Assembly (NCBI RefSeq): GCF_017921835.1
Contig: NZ_JAGEMN010000001.1
Coordinates: forward strand, 737,874 to 801,873
Source of the DNA: Sporosarcina sp. 6E9
GTDB taxonomy: Bacteria; Bacillota; Bacilli; Bacillales_A; Planococcaceae
Direction of reading: 5' to 3'
DNA: 64,000 nt
The notes beneath the pieces are model-generated. The model made no database searches. It was not told the DNA's origin and worked only from the letters and a program-made list of their open reading frames with translations. Below are positions 53,435 to 64,000 of the stretch, one piece after another. The position numbers were made by a program, and so were the translations under genes. Each line of letters opens with the position of its first letter. Position 1 is the first letter of the stretch.

Positions 53435-55468
53435 ATGTTTAAGAATGCTTTTGGCGTATTGCAAAAAGTCGGCCAAGCGTTAATGCTGCCGGTTGCTTTA
53501 CTACCCGCTGCGGGGTTATTACTTGGTATTGGTAATGCCGCGCAACAAGAAACAATGCTCAATTTCCTGCCGTTTTTGTCAGCAGATTGGATTCAATTGA
53601 CTGCATCGGTCATGGAAGATGCAGGTGGAATTATATTCGGTAATTTACCGCTTGTTTTTGCGGTTGGGGTTGCAATCGGGCTTGCGAAAGACGGGGCGGC
53701 TGCATTAGCGGCGCTCGTAGGTTACTTGGTGTTAAACCAAGTGATGAGTTCTTGGTTGGGAATCACGCCAGAAATGTTGGCTGATGATCCTAGTTATGCA
53801 TTAGTATTCGGTATTCCAACATTGCAAACCGGTGTGTTCGGCGGGATTTTAGTTGGACTAATCGCGGCATTCAGTTATAAAAAGTTTCATGATATTGAAA
53901 TGCCTTCATTCCTTGGGTTCTTTGCAGGTAAAAGATTCGTTCCGATTGCAACGGCTGGAATTGCATTCGTCGTGGGATTGGCGCTTCTTGTAATTTGGCC
54001 ACCTGTGCAAGCGGGCATGAACAATGCTTCACTTTGGTTGCTTGAAGAAGGAACGTATATTGCTGTATTTTTCTTTGGTTTCATCAAACGTCTTTTAATC
54101 CCGTTTGGTTTGCATCATATCTTCCACGCACCATTTTGGTATGAATTCGGAACGTACACGACGACTGCAGGTGCGGTTGTTCGCGGCGATATGACGATTT
54201 TCTTTGCACAATTAAAAGATGGGGTTCAATTAACTGCTGGTAATTTCATGGGCGGGGAATTCCCGATTATGATGTTTGGTTTACCGGCTGCGGCACTTGC
54301 TATGTACCATGCAGCTCGTCCAGAAAGAAAAAAACTGGTTGCTGGTTTATTAGGTTCAGGTGCATTGACATCTTTCTTAACAGGTATTACGGAACCACTT
54401 GAATTCTCATTTTTATTCTTGTCACCGATTCTATTCTTGATTCACGCAGTGTTAGATGGTTTATCATTTGTCTTGATGACGTTTTTCGGCGTTCATGTCG
54501 GATATACGTTCTCAGGGGGGGCCATTGACTTCTTCCTATTTGGAATATTACCGGGCAGGGAATCTTGGTGGATTGTGATTTTACTTGGTCTTGTCTTCGC
54601 GGTAATTTATTATTTCTTGTTCCGCTTCATGATAAGCAAGTTCAATCTTATGACACCAGGCCGTGAGAAAGATGATGAAGACGGAGAAGATAATGAAAAA
54701 GCAGGTAGCACAAGCGATCTTCCTTATGACATTCTTGCAGCAATGGGCGGACAAGAAAACATTGCAACGCTAGATGCTTGTATTACACGACTTCGTGTTT
54801 CTGTCAAAGACGTCAAAAATGTCGATAAAAAAGAATTGCAGAATCTAGGTGCAGCAGGTGTGCTAGAAGTTGGAAACAATATTCAAGCCATCTTCGGTCC
54901 ACGTTCTGAAATTATTAAAGGACAAATTCAAGATGTTATCAGTGGCAAACGTCCAAGAGCAGAAGTAATTGCTGAGCAAGCGACAACTGATGCTGTAATT
55001 GTAAATAACGCAACAGATCAATTTGTTTCACCGATTCAAGGGGAACTCAAGCCATTATCTGACGTTCCGGATGCCGTATTCGCGGAAAAAATGATGGGTG
55101 ACGGATTTGCAATCGTGCCTTCTGAAGGTACAATTGTTTCACCAGTAAACGGTAAAGTCGTCAGTTTATTCCCGACAAAACACGCGATAGGTATTCTAGC
55201 TGATTCGGGTAGAGAAATTTTGATACATGTAGGTATTGATACAGTGAAGTTAGAAGGCGTGGGCTTTGAAGCGCTTGTTGCACAAGATGACCGTATTGAA
55301 ATCGGTCAACCATTACTACAAGTCGATCTTGATTATATTAAAGAACATGCAACATCAATTATTACACCAATCATTTTCACGAATTTGTTTGAAGGTGAAG
55401 AAATTGGTATCAATAAGTTAGGCCATGTTGATCGACAAGAAGAAAATATCATTACTATTAAGAAATAA
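53435..55468 (+). CDS. ptsG: PTS glucose-specific EIICBA component
   Basis: A 677-residue permease. EIIC occupies about residues 1-410 with many membrane spans ([34 protein letters not shown] is the sugar-binding region). EIIB (about 430-510) has the phosphorylated Cys449 in [14 protein letters not shown] (about 540-670) has His598 in [17 protein letters not shown] precedes the ATG. Fusion order C-B-A is that of B. subtilis PtsG. Confidence 0.96.
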   Translation: MFKNAFGVLQKVGQALMLPVALLPAAGLLLGIGNAAQQETMLNFLPFLSADWIQLTASVMEDAGGIIFGNLPLVFAVGVAIGLAKDGAAALAALVGYLVLNQVMSSWLGITPEMLADDPSYALVFGIPTLQTGVFGGILVGLIAAFSYKKFHDIEMPSFLGFFAGKRFVPIATAGIAFVVGLALLVIWPPVQAGMNNASLWLLEEGTYIAVFFFGFIKRLLIPFGLHHIFHAPFWYEFGTYTTTAGAVVRGDMTIFFAQLKDGVQLTAGNFMGGEFPIMMFGLPAAALAMYHAARPERKKLVAGLLGSGALTSFLTGITEPLEFSFLFLSPILFLIHAVLDGLSFVLMTFFGVHVGYTFSGGAIDFFLFGILPGRESWWIVILLGLVFAVIYYFLFRFMISKFNLMTPGREKDDEDGEDNEKAGSTSDLPYDILAAMGGQENIATLDACITRLRVSVKDVKNVDKKELQNLGAAGVLEVGNNIQAIFGPRSEIIKGQIQDVISGKRPRAEVIAEQATTDAVIVNNATDQFVSPIQGELKPLSDVPDAVFAEKMMGDGFAIVPSEGTIVSPVNGKVVSLFPTKHAIGILADSGREILIHVGIDTVKLEGVGFEALVAQDDRIEIGQPLLQVDLDYIKEHATSIITPIIFTNLFEGEEIGINKLGHVDRQEENIITIKK

Positions 55469-55478
55469 TTAAGCAAAT

Positions 55479-55522
55479 TAAACAAACTGCTCATATATAA
55501 AATTTGAGCAGTTTGTTTTTAT
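55479..55522 (+). terminator. Terminator after ptsG
   Basis: AACAAACTGCTCA and TGAGCAGTTTGTT form a perfect 13-bp stem with an AT loop, followed by TTT ATTTG. Confidence 0.88.
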
Positions 55523-55648
55523 TTGTAAATTTATATAAAAAGATGGAGAATTCGGAAATATAAATGTTACATAAAGTGTAATATTTGATATACTGAGTTT
55601 AGTGGTAAATACGTACATAAGGAATGGTAGGGAAAGGGTTGAAGAAGA

Positions 55649-55972
55649 ATGACTACAGAAAAGGATCCTATATTCACGAAAATGCTTCCTGCACTTCAAA
55701 GCAAACTGAACGAATTTCATTTGTATGGCTATACAACAGTGACGCATGAAGACATTTGGATCTACTGTGTACGCAAAGTGTGGCGCAAAAAAGATGTGAG
55801 CGAGATGAGAACTTATCAAATTACGAATGACATTTTACAAATATTACCCGCGGCTTTCATGACATACACACAAATCGAAGCGCAACGTAATTCGGATTGG
55901 TTTTCGGATTTAAACAACGCAGATTTGCAAATTCTATTAAATCCCAAAAAAGATGTTGAAAAAGAAGAATAA
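55649..55972 (+). CDS. comN: ComN-like post-transcriptional regulator
   Basis: A 107-residue soluble protein. KLNEFHLYGYTTVTHEDIW and VWRKKD resemble ComN (YrzD), which in B. subtilis lies in this region and controls late competence gene expression at the mRNA level. The ribosome site before ATG 55649 is weak (GAAGAAGA). The remaining gap to secDF (55973-56090) has no feature. Assignment from position and remembered similarity. Confidence 0.6.
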   Translation: MTTEKDPIFTKMLPALQSKLNEFHLYGYTTVTHEDIWIYCVRKVWRKKDVSEMRTYQITNDILQILPAAFMTYTQIEAQRNSDWFSDLNNADLQILLNPKKDVEKEE

Positions 55973-56090
55973 GAAATGAACATGTCTAATTGACACGTAG
56001 TGTCCTGTGTTTCATAATAAGGTTATTGTGTTTTTTGAGTGTGTACATAAAAAGAAGTGCCACTCATCAGAATGAGGGGGAATTTTCACT

Positions 56091-58367
56091 ATGAAAATCA
56101 GAGGGCGGATTGTGTCGTTTTTACTACTTCTCGTCATTTTCACCGCGACGATTGGAACGACAGTCAAACCGATACTAGAAGATGTAAAACTCGGACTAGA
56201 TTTACAAGGCGGTTTTGAAGTCTTATATCAAGTTGAACCATTAAAAAAAGATGATCAAAAAGTAACGGAAAGTATGGTCAGTGATACGGCTGGCGCATTA
56301 CGAAAACGTATTGACGTCATCGGTGTCAGTGAGCCGGTGATACAAATTGAATCGACGGATCGTATTCGGGTACAGCTAGCGGGTGTTGAAAACCAAGAAG
56401 CGGCTCGAGAACTACTTTCCACACAAGCAAATCTAACTTTTAGGGATACAGATGACAATCTTATTCTTGACGGTACGGATTTGAAAGAAGGGAAAGCGAA
56501 ACCTGATTTCCGCCAAGATGGAAAGCCGGTCGTTACGCTTGAAATGAAAGATCCGAATAAATTCGGCGAGGTCACAACTGAACTTTCAAAATTAAAACCG
56601 CAAGGCAAAAACATATTAGTGATTTGGTTGGATTTTGAAGAGGGTGTCGATTCTTACCAAGAAGAAATCATGAAACCAGATCCAGCATTTGTCTCCGCAC
56701 CTCATGTTGACAAACCGATTCATTCTGCAAACGTAGAGATTAGTGGTTCGTTCACAGTGGAAGAAACGAAGGATCTCGCAGGTATATTAAATGCGGGCGC
56801 CTTGCCTGTGAAACTTGAAGAAATTTACTCAACATCAGTGGGTGCTCAATTTGGTGAGCAAGCACTGAATAAAACAATCTTAGCTGGTATTATCGGTATT
56901 TCTTTAATCTTTATATTTATGGTACTGTATTACCGCATTCCGGGTCTTATCGCGGTTATTACGCTATCTGTCTATATCTATTTAATCTTAGTCGTCTTTA
57001 CAGGCATCAACGCGGTTCTGACGCTACCAGGGATTGCAGCACTTATGCTTGGAGTTGGTATGGCCGTCGATGCCAATATTTTAACGTATGAACGAATACG
57101 AGAAGAATTACGTGTCGGTAAATCTGTATTTGATGCATTCCAATCCGGTGCCAAATCAGCATTCACCGCAATTTTGGATGCGAACATTACAACGATTATT
57201 GCAGCAATCGTTCTTTTCATCTTCGGGACAAGCTCTGTTAAAGGCTTTGCGTTAATGCTCATTATTAGTATCTTGGTCAGTTTCTTGACTGCGGTATGGG
57301 GAGCGCGCTTGCTTCTAGGACTTCTTGTTAGAAGTGGAAAACTAGATAACAAGCCAGGTTTATTCGGAATTGCGAAAAGCCGCGTCAATCCGCTTGAAGA
57401 TGAAGTGGATACGCTTGACCTCGATACGAAGTTTGATCGATTTGACTTCGTTCGTACCAGAAAACGCTACTTTACAATTTCAATCCTTTTACTAATCACT
57501 GGAGCAATTATGCTCGGCGTGTTTAAATTGAATCTTGGAATCGACTTCTCAAGTGGTACACGCGTTGAAATTCTTGCGGACAAACCGATAACAACTGAAG
57601 AAGTATCTGAATATATCAGTTCGATTGGGCATCCATCTACAGATATTGTCATTTCTGGGGAGAATAAATCAATTGGAGTTGTCAGATACGCAGAAGAGTT
57701 TTCACAAGAAGAAATAAATAAAGTGAAAGCTGAAGTTTCTTCCGTTTACGGTGCTGAGCCGAATGTTAGCTCCGTATCCTCCACGGTCGGAAAAGAACTT
57801 GTTAAAAATGCGATTAAAGCACTTTTATTTGCAGCTATCGGTATTATCATTTACGTAGCATTCCGGTTTGAGTGGAGAATGGGTCTTGCTTCGATTATTG
57901 GGCTGTTACACGATGCATTCTTTATGATTGCCGTATTTAGTATCCTTCGACTCGAAGTTGACATTACTTTTGTCGCTGCTGTGTTAACGATAATCGGTTA
58001 CTCTATCAACGATACAATTGTTACATTTGATCGGATTCGGGAAAACTTGCAACGAATTGGAAAAATAGATAACGCAGATGCGCTTGCAGATGTAGTGAAT
58101 AAATCATTACGACAAACATTGGGTCGTTCTGTGAACACAGTTCTAACCGTAATTTTAGTTGTCGTGGCCTTAATGTTCTTAGGTGCAGAATCGATTCAAA
58201 ACTTCTCGATTGCACTGTTAATCGGGCTACTTGCTGGAACATATTCATCGATTTTCATCTCGGCACAAATTTGGTTTGTATTGAAAAAACGTGAAATCAT
58301 TCAAAAAGGCGCCATTAAAGTGGATAAAGAGAAAAAGCAATGGGGATCAGACGAACCTGTTGTATAA
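56091..58367 (+). CDS. secDF: Protein translocase fused subunit SecDF
   Basis: A 758-residue fusion of SecD and SecF, 12 predicted spans. The SecD half has KLGLDLQGGFEVLYQV and the long P1 domain; MLGVGMAVDANILTYERIREEL is the D4-type motif. The SecF half starts about residue 455 with LGIDFSSGTRVEI; GYSINDTIVTFDRIREN repeats the motif. It uses the proton gradient to help SecA-driven export. GAGGGGGAA precedes the ATG. Confidence 0.97.
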   Translation: MKIRGRIVSFLLLLVIFTATIGTTVKPILEDVKLGLDLQGGFEVLYQVEPLKKDDQKVTESMVSDTAGALRKRIDVIGVSEPVIQIESTDRIRVQLAGVENQEAARELLSTQANLTFRDTDDNLILDGTDLKEGKAKPDFRQDGKPVVTLEMKDPNKFGEVTTELSKLKPQGKNILVIWLDFEEGVDSYQEEIMKPDPAFVSAPHVDKPIHSANVEISGSFTVEETKDLAGILNAGALPVKLEEIYSTSVGAQFGEQALNKTILAGIIGISLIFIFMVLYYRIPGLIAVITLSVYIYLILVVFTGINAVLTLPGIAALMLGVGMAVDANILTYERIREELRVGKSVFDAFQSGAKSAFTAILDANITTIIAAIVLFIFGTSSVKGFALMLIISILVSFLTAVWGARLLLGLLVRSGKLDNKPGLFGIAKSRVNPLEDEVDTLDLDTKFDRFDFVRTRKRYFTISILLLITGAIMLGVFKLNLGIDFSSGTRVEILADKPITTEEVSEYISSIGHPSTDIVISGENKSIGVVRYAEEFSQEEINKVKAEVSSVYGAEPNVSSVSSTVGKELVKNAIKALLFAAIGIIIYVAFRFEWRMGLASIIGLLHDAFFMIAVFSILRLEVDITFVAAVLTIIGYSINDTIVTFDRIRENLQRIGKIDNADALADVVNKSLRQTLGRSVNTVLTVILVVVALMFLGAESIQNFSIALLIGLLAGTYSSIFISAQIWFVLKKREIIQKGAIKVDKEKKQWGSDEPVV

Positions 58368-58389
58368 ACTAATCCCTTAATGATCAGAG

Positions 58390-58422
58390 ACAGGATATAC
58401 TTTATGTATATCCTGTTTTTTG
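58390..58422 (+). terminator. Terminator after secDF
   Basis: ACAGGATATAC and GTATATCCTGT form a perfect 11-bp stem with a 5-base loop, followed by T5. A related but weaker hairpin (AGGGTATAC...TATATCCTATTTTT) lies at 58459-58489. Confidence 0.88.
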
Positions 58423-58509
58423 TTTATGGTATATAAATGGTTTCAGAACTAATTGAAACAGGGTATACTTATATATATATCCTATTTTTGGATGGAAAGG
58501 GGAATATTT

Positions 58510-58845
58510 ATGAAGTTTCAATGGACATGGTTACTCGGTCTTTTATTTGCTATTATCATCGCGATCTTTTCAGTACTAAATGTAGATTCTGTTCCTGTGA
58601 ATTATGCATTTGGCACATCTGAATGGCCGCTCGTACTTATTATTTTATGTTCAGCATTACTAGGCGCAGCTATCAGTGGTATTGTGGCGATGTTCCGATC
58701 GGTTCTCGCGAAACACCGTATCAAGGAATTATTAAAAGAAATGAATGCAAAAGAATTAACAATCGCAGCGCAACAAAATCAAATCATGGAGTTGCAAAAA
58801 CTTGTACCGGCCGACGATCCTTTTGAAGATGAAAAAGGATCATAA
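58510..58845 (+). CDS. yrvD: LapA-domain membrane protein
   Basis: A 111-residue protein with two membrane spans (about 5-24 and 38-62) and a C-terminal coiled coil (KHRIKELLKEMNAKELTI). GAAAGGGG about 8 bases upstream selects ATG 58510. The LapA/DUF1049 family is linked to lipopolysaccharide assembly in Gram-negatives; its role in Bacilli is unknown. Position matches yrvD between secDF and recJ. Confidence 0.82.
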   Translation: MKFQWTWLLGLLFAIIIAIFSVLNVDSVPVNYAFGTSEWPLVLIILCSALLGAAISGIVAMFRSVLAKHRIKELLKEMNAKELTIAAQQNQIMELQKLVPADDPFEDEKGS

Positions 58846-58977
58846 TTTCAAATTAAAATATTAGTATGGAAGGAATAGTAGATTTTTCCTTCCATACTTT
58901 TTCTTTGTTTTTTTATCTCAACCAAATAATTACTCACAAACACAATCATCCGTTATAATGGAGTTGAGGATGTGAAC

Positions 58978-61326
58978 GTGTTGATTGAATCGAAAAATAA
59001 ATGGATGATTGAACGTCCAGATGAAACTGTTGTTGAAAAACTGGCATCTGCATTAGCAATTCCGACAGTGCATGCGAAAATACTTGCCTCTAGAGGAATT
59101 ACTGATCCAGAAGAAGCAAAATTATTTTTACATATGGATGAATCGGCTATGCACGACCCATATTTGATGAATGACATGGAAAAGGCAGTTACGATACTAA
59201 AAAATGCGATAGAAAATAAAGAAAAGATTGCTATTTACGGAGATTACGACGCAGACGGTGTGACCAGTATCGCTGTTTTATCAACGGCACTGGAACAACT
59301 TGGAGCGGATGTGTTTTTCGTGATTCCAGATCGATTTGAACATGGATATGGACCGCACAAGGATTTATTCCAAGAAATATACAATAAGGGTGCATCGGTT
59401 ATTGTTACAGTCGATAACGGCGTTTCTGGCGTAGATGAAGTTGCATTTGCTAAGACTTTAGGTATGAAGGTTATCATTACAGATCATCACGAGGTGGGTG
59501 AAGCTTGGCCGGATGCAGATGCTATTATTCATCCACGTCATCCAGGCGGAAACTATCCATTTACAGACCTTGCGGGTGTCGGGGTTGCCTTTAAACTTGC
59601 TTGTGCACTACTCGAAGAAATTCCTTTTGAGTTATTGGAATTTGTTGCGATTGGTACAGTTGCCGACCTAGTGCCTCTAAGAGGTGAAAATAGATACTTT
59701 GTGAAAGAAGGCATAAGACGTCTTCGCTCGTCGAGAAAACCTGCTATACAAGCGTTAACAAAGATAGCTGGAACGGAACAATCCCAACTCACAGAAGAGA
59801 CAATCGGTTTTATGATTGGACCGCGTTTAAATGCGGTAGGTCGACTTGGTGATGCCTCACCTGCAGTTGATTTATTGAAAACAAGTGATGTCGGAATTGC
59901 AACTGGGCTTGCAGAAAAACTTGATGCTTTAAATAAAGAAAGACAGGCCCTTGTATCTACAATCACCAAAGAAGCCGAAGCAATTATTACGAAGATGTAC
60001 GGCAATGAAATTCCTAAGGTTTTCGTAATCGCGAAAGAAAATTGGAATTCAGGTGTTGTTGGAATTGTGGCTTCACGCTTAACGGAGAAATATTATCGTC
60101 CATCTATTGTTTTGTCGATAGATTCCGAAGCGGGAATTGCAAAAGGTTCGGCAAGAAGCATCGATGGGTTTAATATGTATAAGGAACTAACTGAGAATGC
60201 AACTATACTCGCCGGATATGGTGGACATCCGATGGCTGCAGGGATGACTGTATCCACTGAAAATCTTTCATTGTTGCGTGAAAATCTAAATCGTCAAGCT
60301 GATGCTGTTTTGAGCAAAGAGCAACTCATACCAAAACTTTCGATTGACGTTCCGTTAACCCTAGATGAAATCGATGTGCCAACGCTCGAGAAACTGGAGT
60401 TACTCCGTCCTTTCGGTATGGGTTTTGAAAAACCGACCTATTTACTTGAAGATTTAGTTGCTGGTTCCGTCAGAAAAATCGGCGCAGCAAAAAACCATAT
60501 GAAACTTGATTTGACCGACGGGGGATTGTCGCTCGACACAATCGGTTTTGGCATTGGTGACATTGCCGATCAAATTACGCCGAATGTAAAATTATCTGTT
60601 GTCGGTGATTTACAGGTGAATGAATGGAATGGAAACAAAAAACCGCAACTACTCGTTCGTGATATCTTATCGGATGAATGGCAGTTGTTTGATCTACGTG
60701 GAATACGAGAAGCTTCTAGGTGGTTACATACGATTCCAATGGTCGATACTATTTATATTGCATTTCAGAAACCAACCATTGAACTATTCCGTCCTGTATT
60801 AAACGGCAATCCGATTCATCTTTATGGTGAAGAGCCAGCATCAAAGCCAGCGAATATTGTTTTGTTGGATATACCGACGAATGTGACATTGTTAGAAGAA
60901 ATCGTTAAGGAATACAGTCCAGAACGGATTTATGCGCATTTTCATGTTCCCGAATCACGTTACTTCGACGGGTTGCCAAGTCGAGAACAATTCGGCTGGT
61001 ATTATAGTTTTATCAAAAGTCGGGGAAATTTCGACTTTTTGCAAAATGGTGAAAAACTTGCAAAACATAAAGGCTGGAGAAATGATTCGATTAATTTCAT
61101 GTCAAAGGTGTTTTCTGAACTAGGATTTGTTACTATTAAGGATGGCTTAATATCCATTGCTGAATCGACCGAAAAACGTGATTTGAAAGAAGCGCCGGCT
61201 TATAAAGAGAGAAAAAGGCAAATGGAACTCGAAGAACGGTTACTTTATGCACCATACATGGAATTGAAGTCATGGTTTGATACAATACGCAGCGGCACAA
61301 ATGTCGGGGAGGAAATTCACTCATGA
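58978..61326 (+). CDS. recJ: Single-stranded-DNA-specific exonuclease RecJ
   Basis: A protein of about 782 residues. GTG 58978 is preferred since TGAGG lies 8 bases upstream; GTG 58972 is only 2-3 bases from it. The DHH core has [24 protein letters not shown] and IITDHHEVG; the DHHA1 region has [13 protein letters not shown]. An OB-like domain and the extra C-terminal domain of Firmicute RecJ (about 560-780) follow. Its stop overlaps the apt ATG. Confidence 0.96.
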   Translation: MLIESKNKWMIERPDETVVEKLASALAIPTVHAKILASRGITDPEEAKLFLHMDESAMHDPYLMNDMEKAVTILKNAIENKEKIAIYGDYDADGVTSIAVLSTALEQLGADVFFVIPDRFEHGYGPHKDLFQEIYNKGASVIVTVDNGVSGVDEVAFAKTLGMKVIITDHHEVGEAWPDADAIIHPRHPGGNYPFTDLAGVGVAFKLACALLEEIPFELLEFVAIGTVADLVPLRGENRYFVKEGIRRLRSSRKPAIQALTKIAGTEQSQLTEETIGFMIGPRLNAVGRLGDASPAVDLLKTSDVGIATGLAEKLDALNKERQALVSTITKEAEAIITKMYGNEIPKVFVIAKENWNSGVVGIVASRLTEKYYRPSIVLSIDSEAGIAKGSARSIDGFNMYKELTENATILAGYGGHPMAAGMTVSTENLSLLRENLNRQADAVLSKEQLIPKLSIDVPLTLDEIDVPTLEKLELLRPFGMGFEKPTYLLEDLVAGSVRKIGAAKNHMKLDLTDGGLSLDTIGFGIGDIADQITPNVKLSVVGDLQVNEWNGNKKPQLLVRDILSDEWQLFDLRGIREASRWLHTIPMVDTIYIAFQKPTIELFRPVLNGNPIHLYGEEPASKPANIVLLDIPTNVTLLEEIVKEYSPERIYAHFHVPESRYFDGLPSREQFGWYYSFIKSRGNFDFLQNGEKLAKHKGWRNDSINFMSKVFSELGFVTIKDGLISIAESTEKRDLKEAPAYKERKRQMELEERLLYAPYMELKSWFDTIRSGTNVGEEIHS

Positions 61327-61835
61327 ATTTAAAAGATTATGTAACAGTTGTCCCAAATTATCCAAAAGAAGGTATCAGTTTTAAAGATATCACGACAATC
61401 ATGGATAATGGCGAGGCATATAAATTTGCAACGGATGAAATTGTAAAGTTTGCGAAAGAAGTCGAAACTGATATTATTGTAGGGCCTGAAGCACGCGGAT
61501 TTATCATTGGTTGTCCCGTTGCCTATGCTCTTGAAATCGGCTTTGCGCCTGTGCGTAAACCAGGAAAATTACCGCGTGAAACAATAAGCGTCAATTACGA
61601 TTTGGAATATGGAACAGATACTTTAACGATTCATAGCGATGCCATTAAACCAGGCCAACGCGTGCTAATCGTAGATGATTTACTCGCTACGGGCGGAACA
61701 ATTGGCGCAACCATTGAGCTAGTTGAAAAACTTGGTGGCGTAGTTGCAGGTTGTGCATTTTTGATTGAATTGTCTTATTTAGGTGGCCGAGAAAAACTAT
61801 CTGGATATGACATGCGTGCATTAATGACATACTAA
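61323..61835 (+). CDS. apt: Adenine phosphoribosyltransferase
   Basis: A 170-residue purine salvage enzyme. [20 protein letters not shown] and the PRPP loop [17 protein letters not shown] are diagnostic. It overlaps recJ by 4 bases and precedes rel, as in B. subtilis. Confidence 0.97.
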   Translation: MNLKDYVTVVPNYPKEGISFKDITTIMDNGEAYKFATDEIVKFAKEVETDIIVGPEARGFIIGCPVAYALEIGFAPVRKPGKLPRETISVNYDLEYGTDTLTIHSDAIKPGQRVLIVDDLLATGGTIGATIELVEKLGGVVAGCAFLIELSYLGGREKLSGYDMRALMTY

Positions 61836-61839
61836 TTAA

Positions 61840-61872
61840 GATCCTCCGCTTAGGTTGCGGGGGATTTTTCTG
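61840..61872 (+). terminator. Terminator after apt
   Basis: GATCCTCCGC and GCGGGGGATT form a 10-bp stem (with G-T pairs), followed by TTTTCTG. Confidence 0.78.
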
Positions 61873-62008
61873 TACGCTCCGCTTTACATTTGCATGCGTT
61901 TATACATACAATAAGAGTATTATCATTTTTCGTACTATGTAGGAATGGAGCAGAAATGTTGTAACCTTTTTTAGCTCTCATTGCTGATCTATTTGGAGGA
62001 GTATTATT

Positions 62009-64000
62009 ATGGCGAAAGATCGTGACATGACGGCAGAAGAAATATTTGAACTGGTCTCTTCATATATGAATGAAGAACATGTGAACTTTGTGAAAAAAGC
62101 GTACGAAGCGTCGAAATCTGCCCATGAAGGACAATTTAGAAGCTCAGGCGAAGCGTATATTCTGCACCCAATTCAAGTAGCCGGGATTCTTGCTGAGTTG
62201 CAAATGGATCCATCAACTGTTGCAGCTGGTTTTCTTCATGATGTCGTCGAAGATACTGACATTGCCCGTGAAGATATTATTCGTGAATTCGGGGAAGAAG
62301 TCGCCATGCTTGTAGACGGTGTAACGAAACTTGAAAAACTGAAATTTAAATCCAAAGAAGAAAAACAAGCCGAGAATCATCGGAAAATGTTCATTGCAAT
62401 GGCGCAGGACATACGTGTCATTCTGATTAAACTTGCGGATCGTTTACATAATATGCGTACCTTAAAACATGTAGCACCGGAAAAACAACGCCGAGTTGCG
62501 GCTGAGACGCTTGAAATTTTCGCACCATTAGCACATCGACTTGGTATATCCGCGATTAAATGGGAACTTGAAGACATTGCGCTTCGTTATTTAAAACCGC
62601 AACAATATTATCGAATCGTCAACTTGATGAACCGAAAACGTGCAGAGCGGGAAGATTATTTAGCCAATATCATGAGTGAAATTAAAAATGAAATCGGCAA
62701 GATGAATATTGAATCCGAACTTTCAGGTCGACCAAAACATTTATATTCTATTTATCGTAAAATGGTTATTCAAGGAAAAGAATTTAATGAAATCTACGAT
62801 TTACTAGCCGTCCGAATAACTGTTTCGAGTATAAAAGATTGCTATGCGGTCCTTGGAATTATTCATACACTTTGGAAGCCAATGCCAGGTAGATTCAAAG
62901 ATTATATTGCCATGCCTAAACAGAATTTATATCAGTCTCTTCATACAACAGTTGTTGGACCGGGTGGAGACCCATTGGAAGTGCAGATTCGAACGGCAGA
63001 AATGCATAAAATTGCTGAGTTCGGGGTTGCCGCGCACTGGGCCTATAAAGAAGGTAAAGCACTATCCAATGATCCAAAAGATCTCGATTCCAAATTGACA
63101 TGGTTCAGAGAAATTCTTGAATTCCAAAATGAATCGTCGGATGCTGAAGAATTTATGGAATCCTTAAAGTTTGATTTGTTTTCAGATATGATTTATGTGT
63201 TCACACCGCAAAGTGATGTACTCGAACTACCGGCTGGTTCGGTGCCTATCGACTTTGCATATCGCGTTCACTCAGAAATCGGGAACAGGACAATCGGCGC
63301 TAAGGTAAACGGAAAAATGGTGCCGCTTGATACCGAACTTCATACAGGAGATATTATCGAAATATTAACCTCTAAGCAGTCGTTTGGACCGAGCCGCGAT
63401 TGGTTGAAAATCGCTAATTCATCTCAAGCGAAAAATAAAATTCGACAATATTTTAAAAAACAACTACGAGCAGAAAATGTTGTTAAAGGTCGGGACTTAA
63501 TAGAGAAGGAAATAAAAGCACAAGATTTTAACGTTAAAGAGGTATTTTCAACTCAAAATATTGAACGTGTTTGCGATAAATTCAATTTTGCTTCAGAAGA
63601 AGATATGTGTGCAGCGGTTGGATTTAATGGAATTACTGCTGAACAAGTTGTGAATCGTTTATCGGAAAAGTTGAGAAAAGAGCGCCAAGAACAAAAAACA
63701 ATTGATAAAATTGTGACGGACATACAAAATACCGCGCAAAAGAAGCAGACCACTGAATCAGGTGTCATCGTTAAAGGTATCGATAACTTATTAATCCGTT
63801 TATCGAAATGTTGCAATCCAGTTCCAGGGGATGACATTACAGGATTCATCACAAAAGGACGGGGCGTTTCTGTTCACCGAACGGATTGTCCAAATATTCT
63901 TGCCGATGAAGATTCAGACCGAATTATTGAAGTTGAGTGGGCTGTAGAACAAGCGGAAGAACGAAAAGAATTCCAAGTGGATATTGAGGTTTCTGCTTTC
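62009..64000 (+). CDS. rel: Bifunctional (p)ppGpp synthetase/hydrolase Rel, 3' truncated
   Basis: 664 codons of about 735 are present; the C-terminal ACT domain lies beyond the window. ATG 62009 has GGAGG 9 bases upstream. The HD hydrolase domain (about 30-180) has [12 protein letters not shown] and [11 protein letters not shown]. The synthetase domain (about 220-350) has [21 protein letters not shown] and [13 protein letters not shown]. The TGS domain (about 390-450; [17 protein letters not shown]) follows, and [14 protein letters not shown] is the zinc-finger/CC region. Both catalytic halves look intact. Confidence 0.97.
   Translation, partial: MAKDRDMTAEEIFELVSSYMNEEHVNFVKKAYEASKSAHEGQFRSSGEAYILHPIQVAGILAELQMDPSTVAAGFLHDVVEDTDIAREDIIREFGEEVAMLVDGVTKLEKLKFKSKEEKQAENHRKMFIAMAQDIRVILIKLADRLHNMRTLKHVAPEKQRRVAAETLEIFAPLAHRLGISAIKWELEDIALRYLKPQQYYRIVNLMNRKRAEREDYLANIMSEIKNEIGKMNIESELSGRPKHLYSIYRKMVIQGKEFNEIYDLLAVRITVSSIKDCYAVLGIIHTLWKPMPGRFKDYIAMPKQNLYQSLHTTVVGPGGDPLEVQIRTAEMHKIAEFGVAAHWAYKEGKALSNDPKDLDSKLTWFREILEFQNESSDAEEFMESLKFDLFSDMIYVFTPQSDVLELPAGSVPIDFAYRVHSEIGNRTIGAKVNGKMVPLDTELHTGDIIEILTSKQSFGPSRDWLKIANSSQAKNKIRQYFKKQLRAENVVKGRDLIEKEIKAQDFNVKEVFSTQNIERVCDKFNFASEEDMCAAVGFNGITAEQVVNRLSEKLRKERQEQKTIDKIVTDIQNTAQKKQTTESGVIVKGIDNLLIRLSKCCNPVPGDDITGFITKGRGVSVHRTDCPNILADEDSDRIIEVEWAVEQAEERKEFQVDIEVSAF

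Noticed and set aside
55478-55819. 113-codon reverse frame over the ptsG terminator and comN
   Set aside because: It crosses the ptsG terminator and the comN-like gene without a ribosome site; shadow frame.

Overview
The window is a contiguous piece of a low-to-moderate GC Bacillales chromosome. Gene order follows the Bacillus subtilis hemB-hemL ... valS-folC ... radC-mreBCD-minCD-spoIVFAB-rplU-prp-rpmA-spo0B-obg-pheB-pheA ... safA-yebC-ruvAB-queA-tgt-yajC ... secDF-recJ-apt-rel block. Sporulation genes (spoIVFA/FB, spo0B, safA, spoVB, a SpoVID-like gene), a T-box ahead of valS and the GlcT/RAT switch ahead of ptsG mark it as an endospore former. The type IV pilus locus and protein style suggest Planococcaceae (Sporosarcina or a relative); that genus-level guess is inference.

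Layout. 1-3.3 kb: end of hemB, hemL, a helically phased short-repeat array, an interspersed palindromic repeat, a SpoVID-like gene and a small convergent membrane-protein gene. 3.3-6.3 kb: T-box and valS. 6.3-7.6 kb: an intact IS3-family element that appears to sit inside the loop of the valS terminator. 7.7-14.8 kb: two convergent pseudopilin cassettes (PilV-, PilW- and PilX-like each) around two overlapping ATP-grasp ligase genes. 15-20 kb: folC and two tandem membrane GAF-GGDEF diguanylate cyclases. 20.2-29.3 kb: a type IV pilus operon (VanW/G5 protein, pilB, pilT, pilC, pilin, pilM, pilN, pilO, prepilin peptidase) at the site where B. subtilis has only comC. 29.5-35 kb: SpoIIB-like gene, an apparent remnant of maf, radC, mreBCD, minCD. 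35.2-35.7 kb: repeat-rich gap. 35.8-43.8 kb: spoIVFAB, rplU-prp-rpmA, spo0B, obg, pheB-pheA, safA and a YsxE/CotS-like kinase gene. 43.8-49.9 kb: yebC, a second phased-repeat array, an orphan gene, repeats, ruvAB-queA-tgt-yajC. 50-64 kb: DUF421 gene, spoVB (reverse strand), glcT-ptsG, comN-like gene, secDF, yrvD-like gene, recJ, apt and the start of rel.

How it fits together. The accessory biology is the pilus module. It has an assembly ATPase with a GspE/MshEN-type N-terminus, a PilT retraction ATPase, a PilMNO platform, a dedicated prepilin peptidase, one major pilin and two minor-pilin triads. Each triad carries one large protein with no Glu at position 5, as expected of a pilus tip. Two diguanylate cyclases lie directly upstream, so c-di-GMP control of pilus assembly is a testable hypothesis. 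The tandem ATP-grasp ligases between the minor-pilin cassettes have no known role here. No CRISPR array, tRNA, rRNA or prophage was seen.
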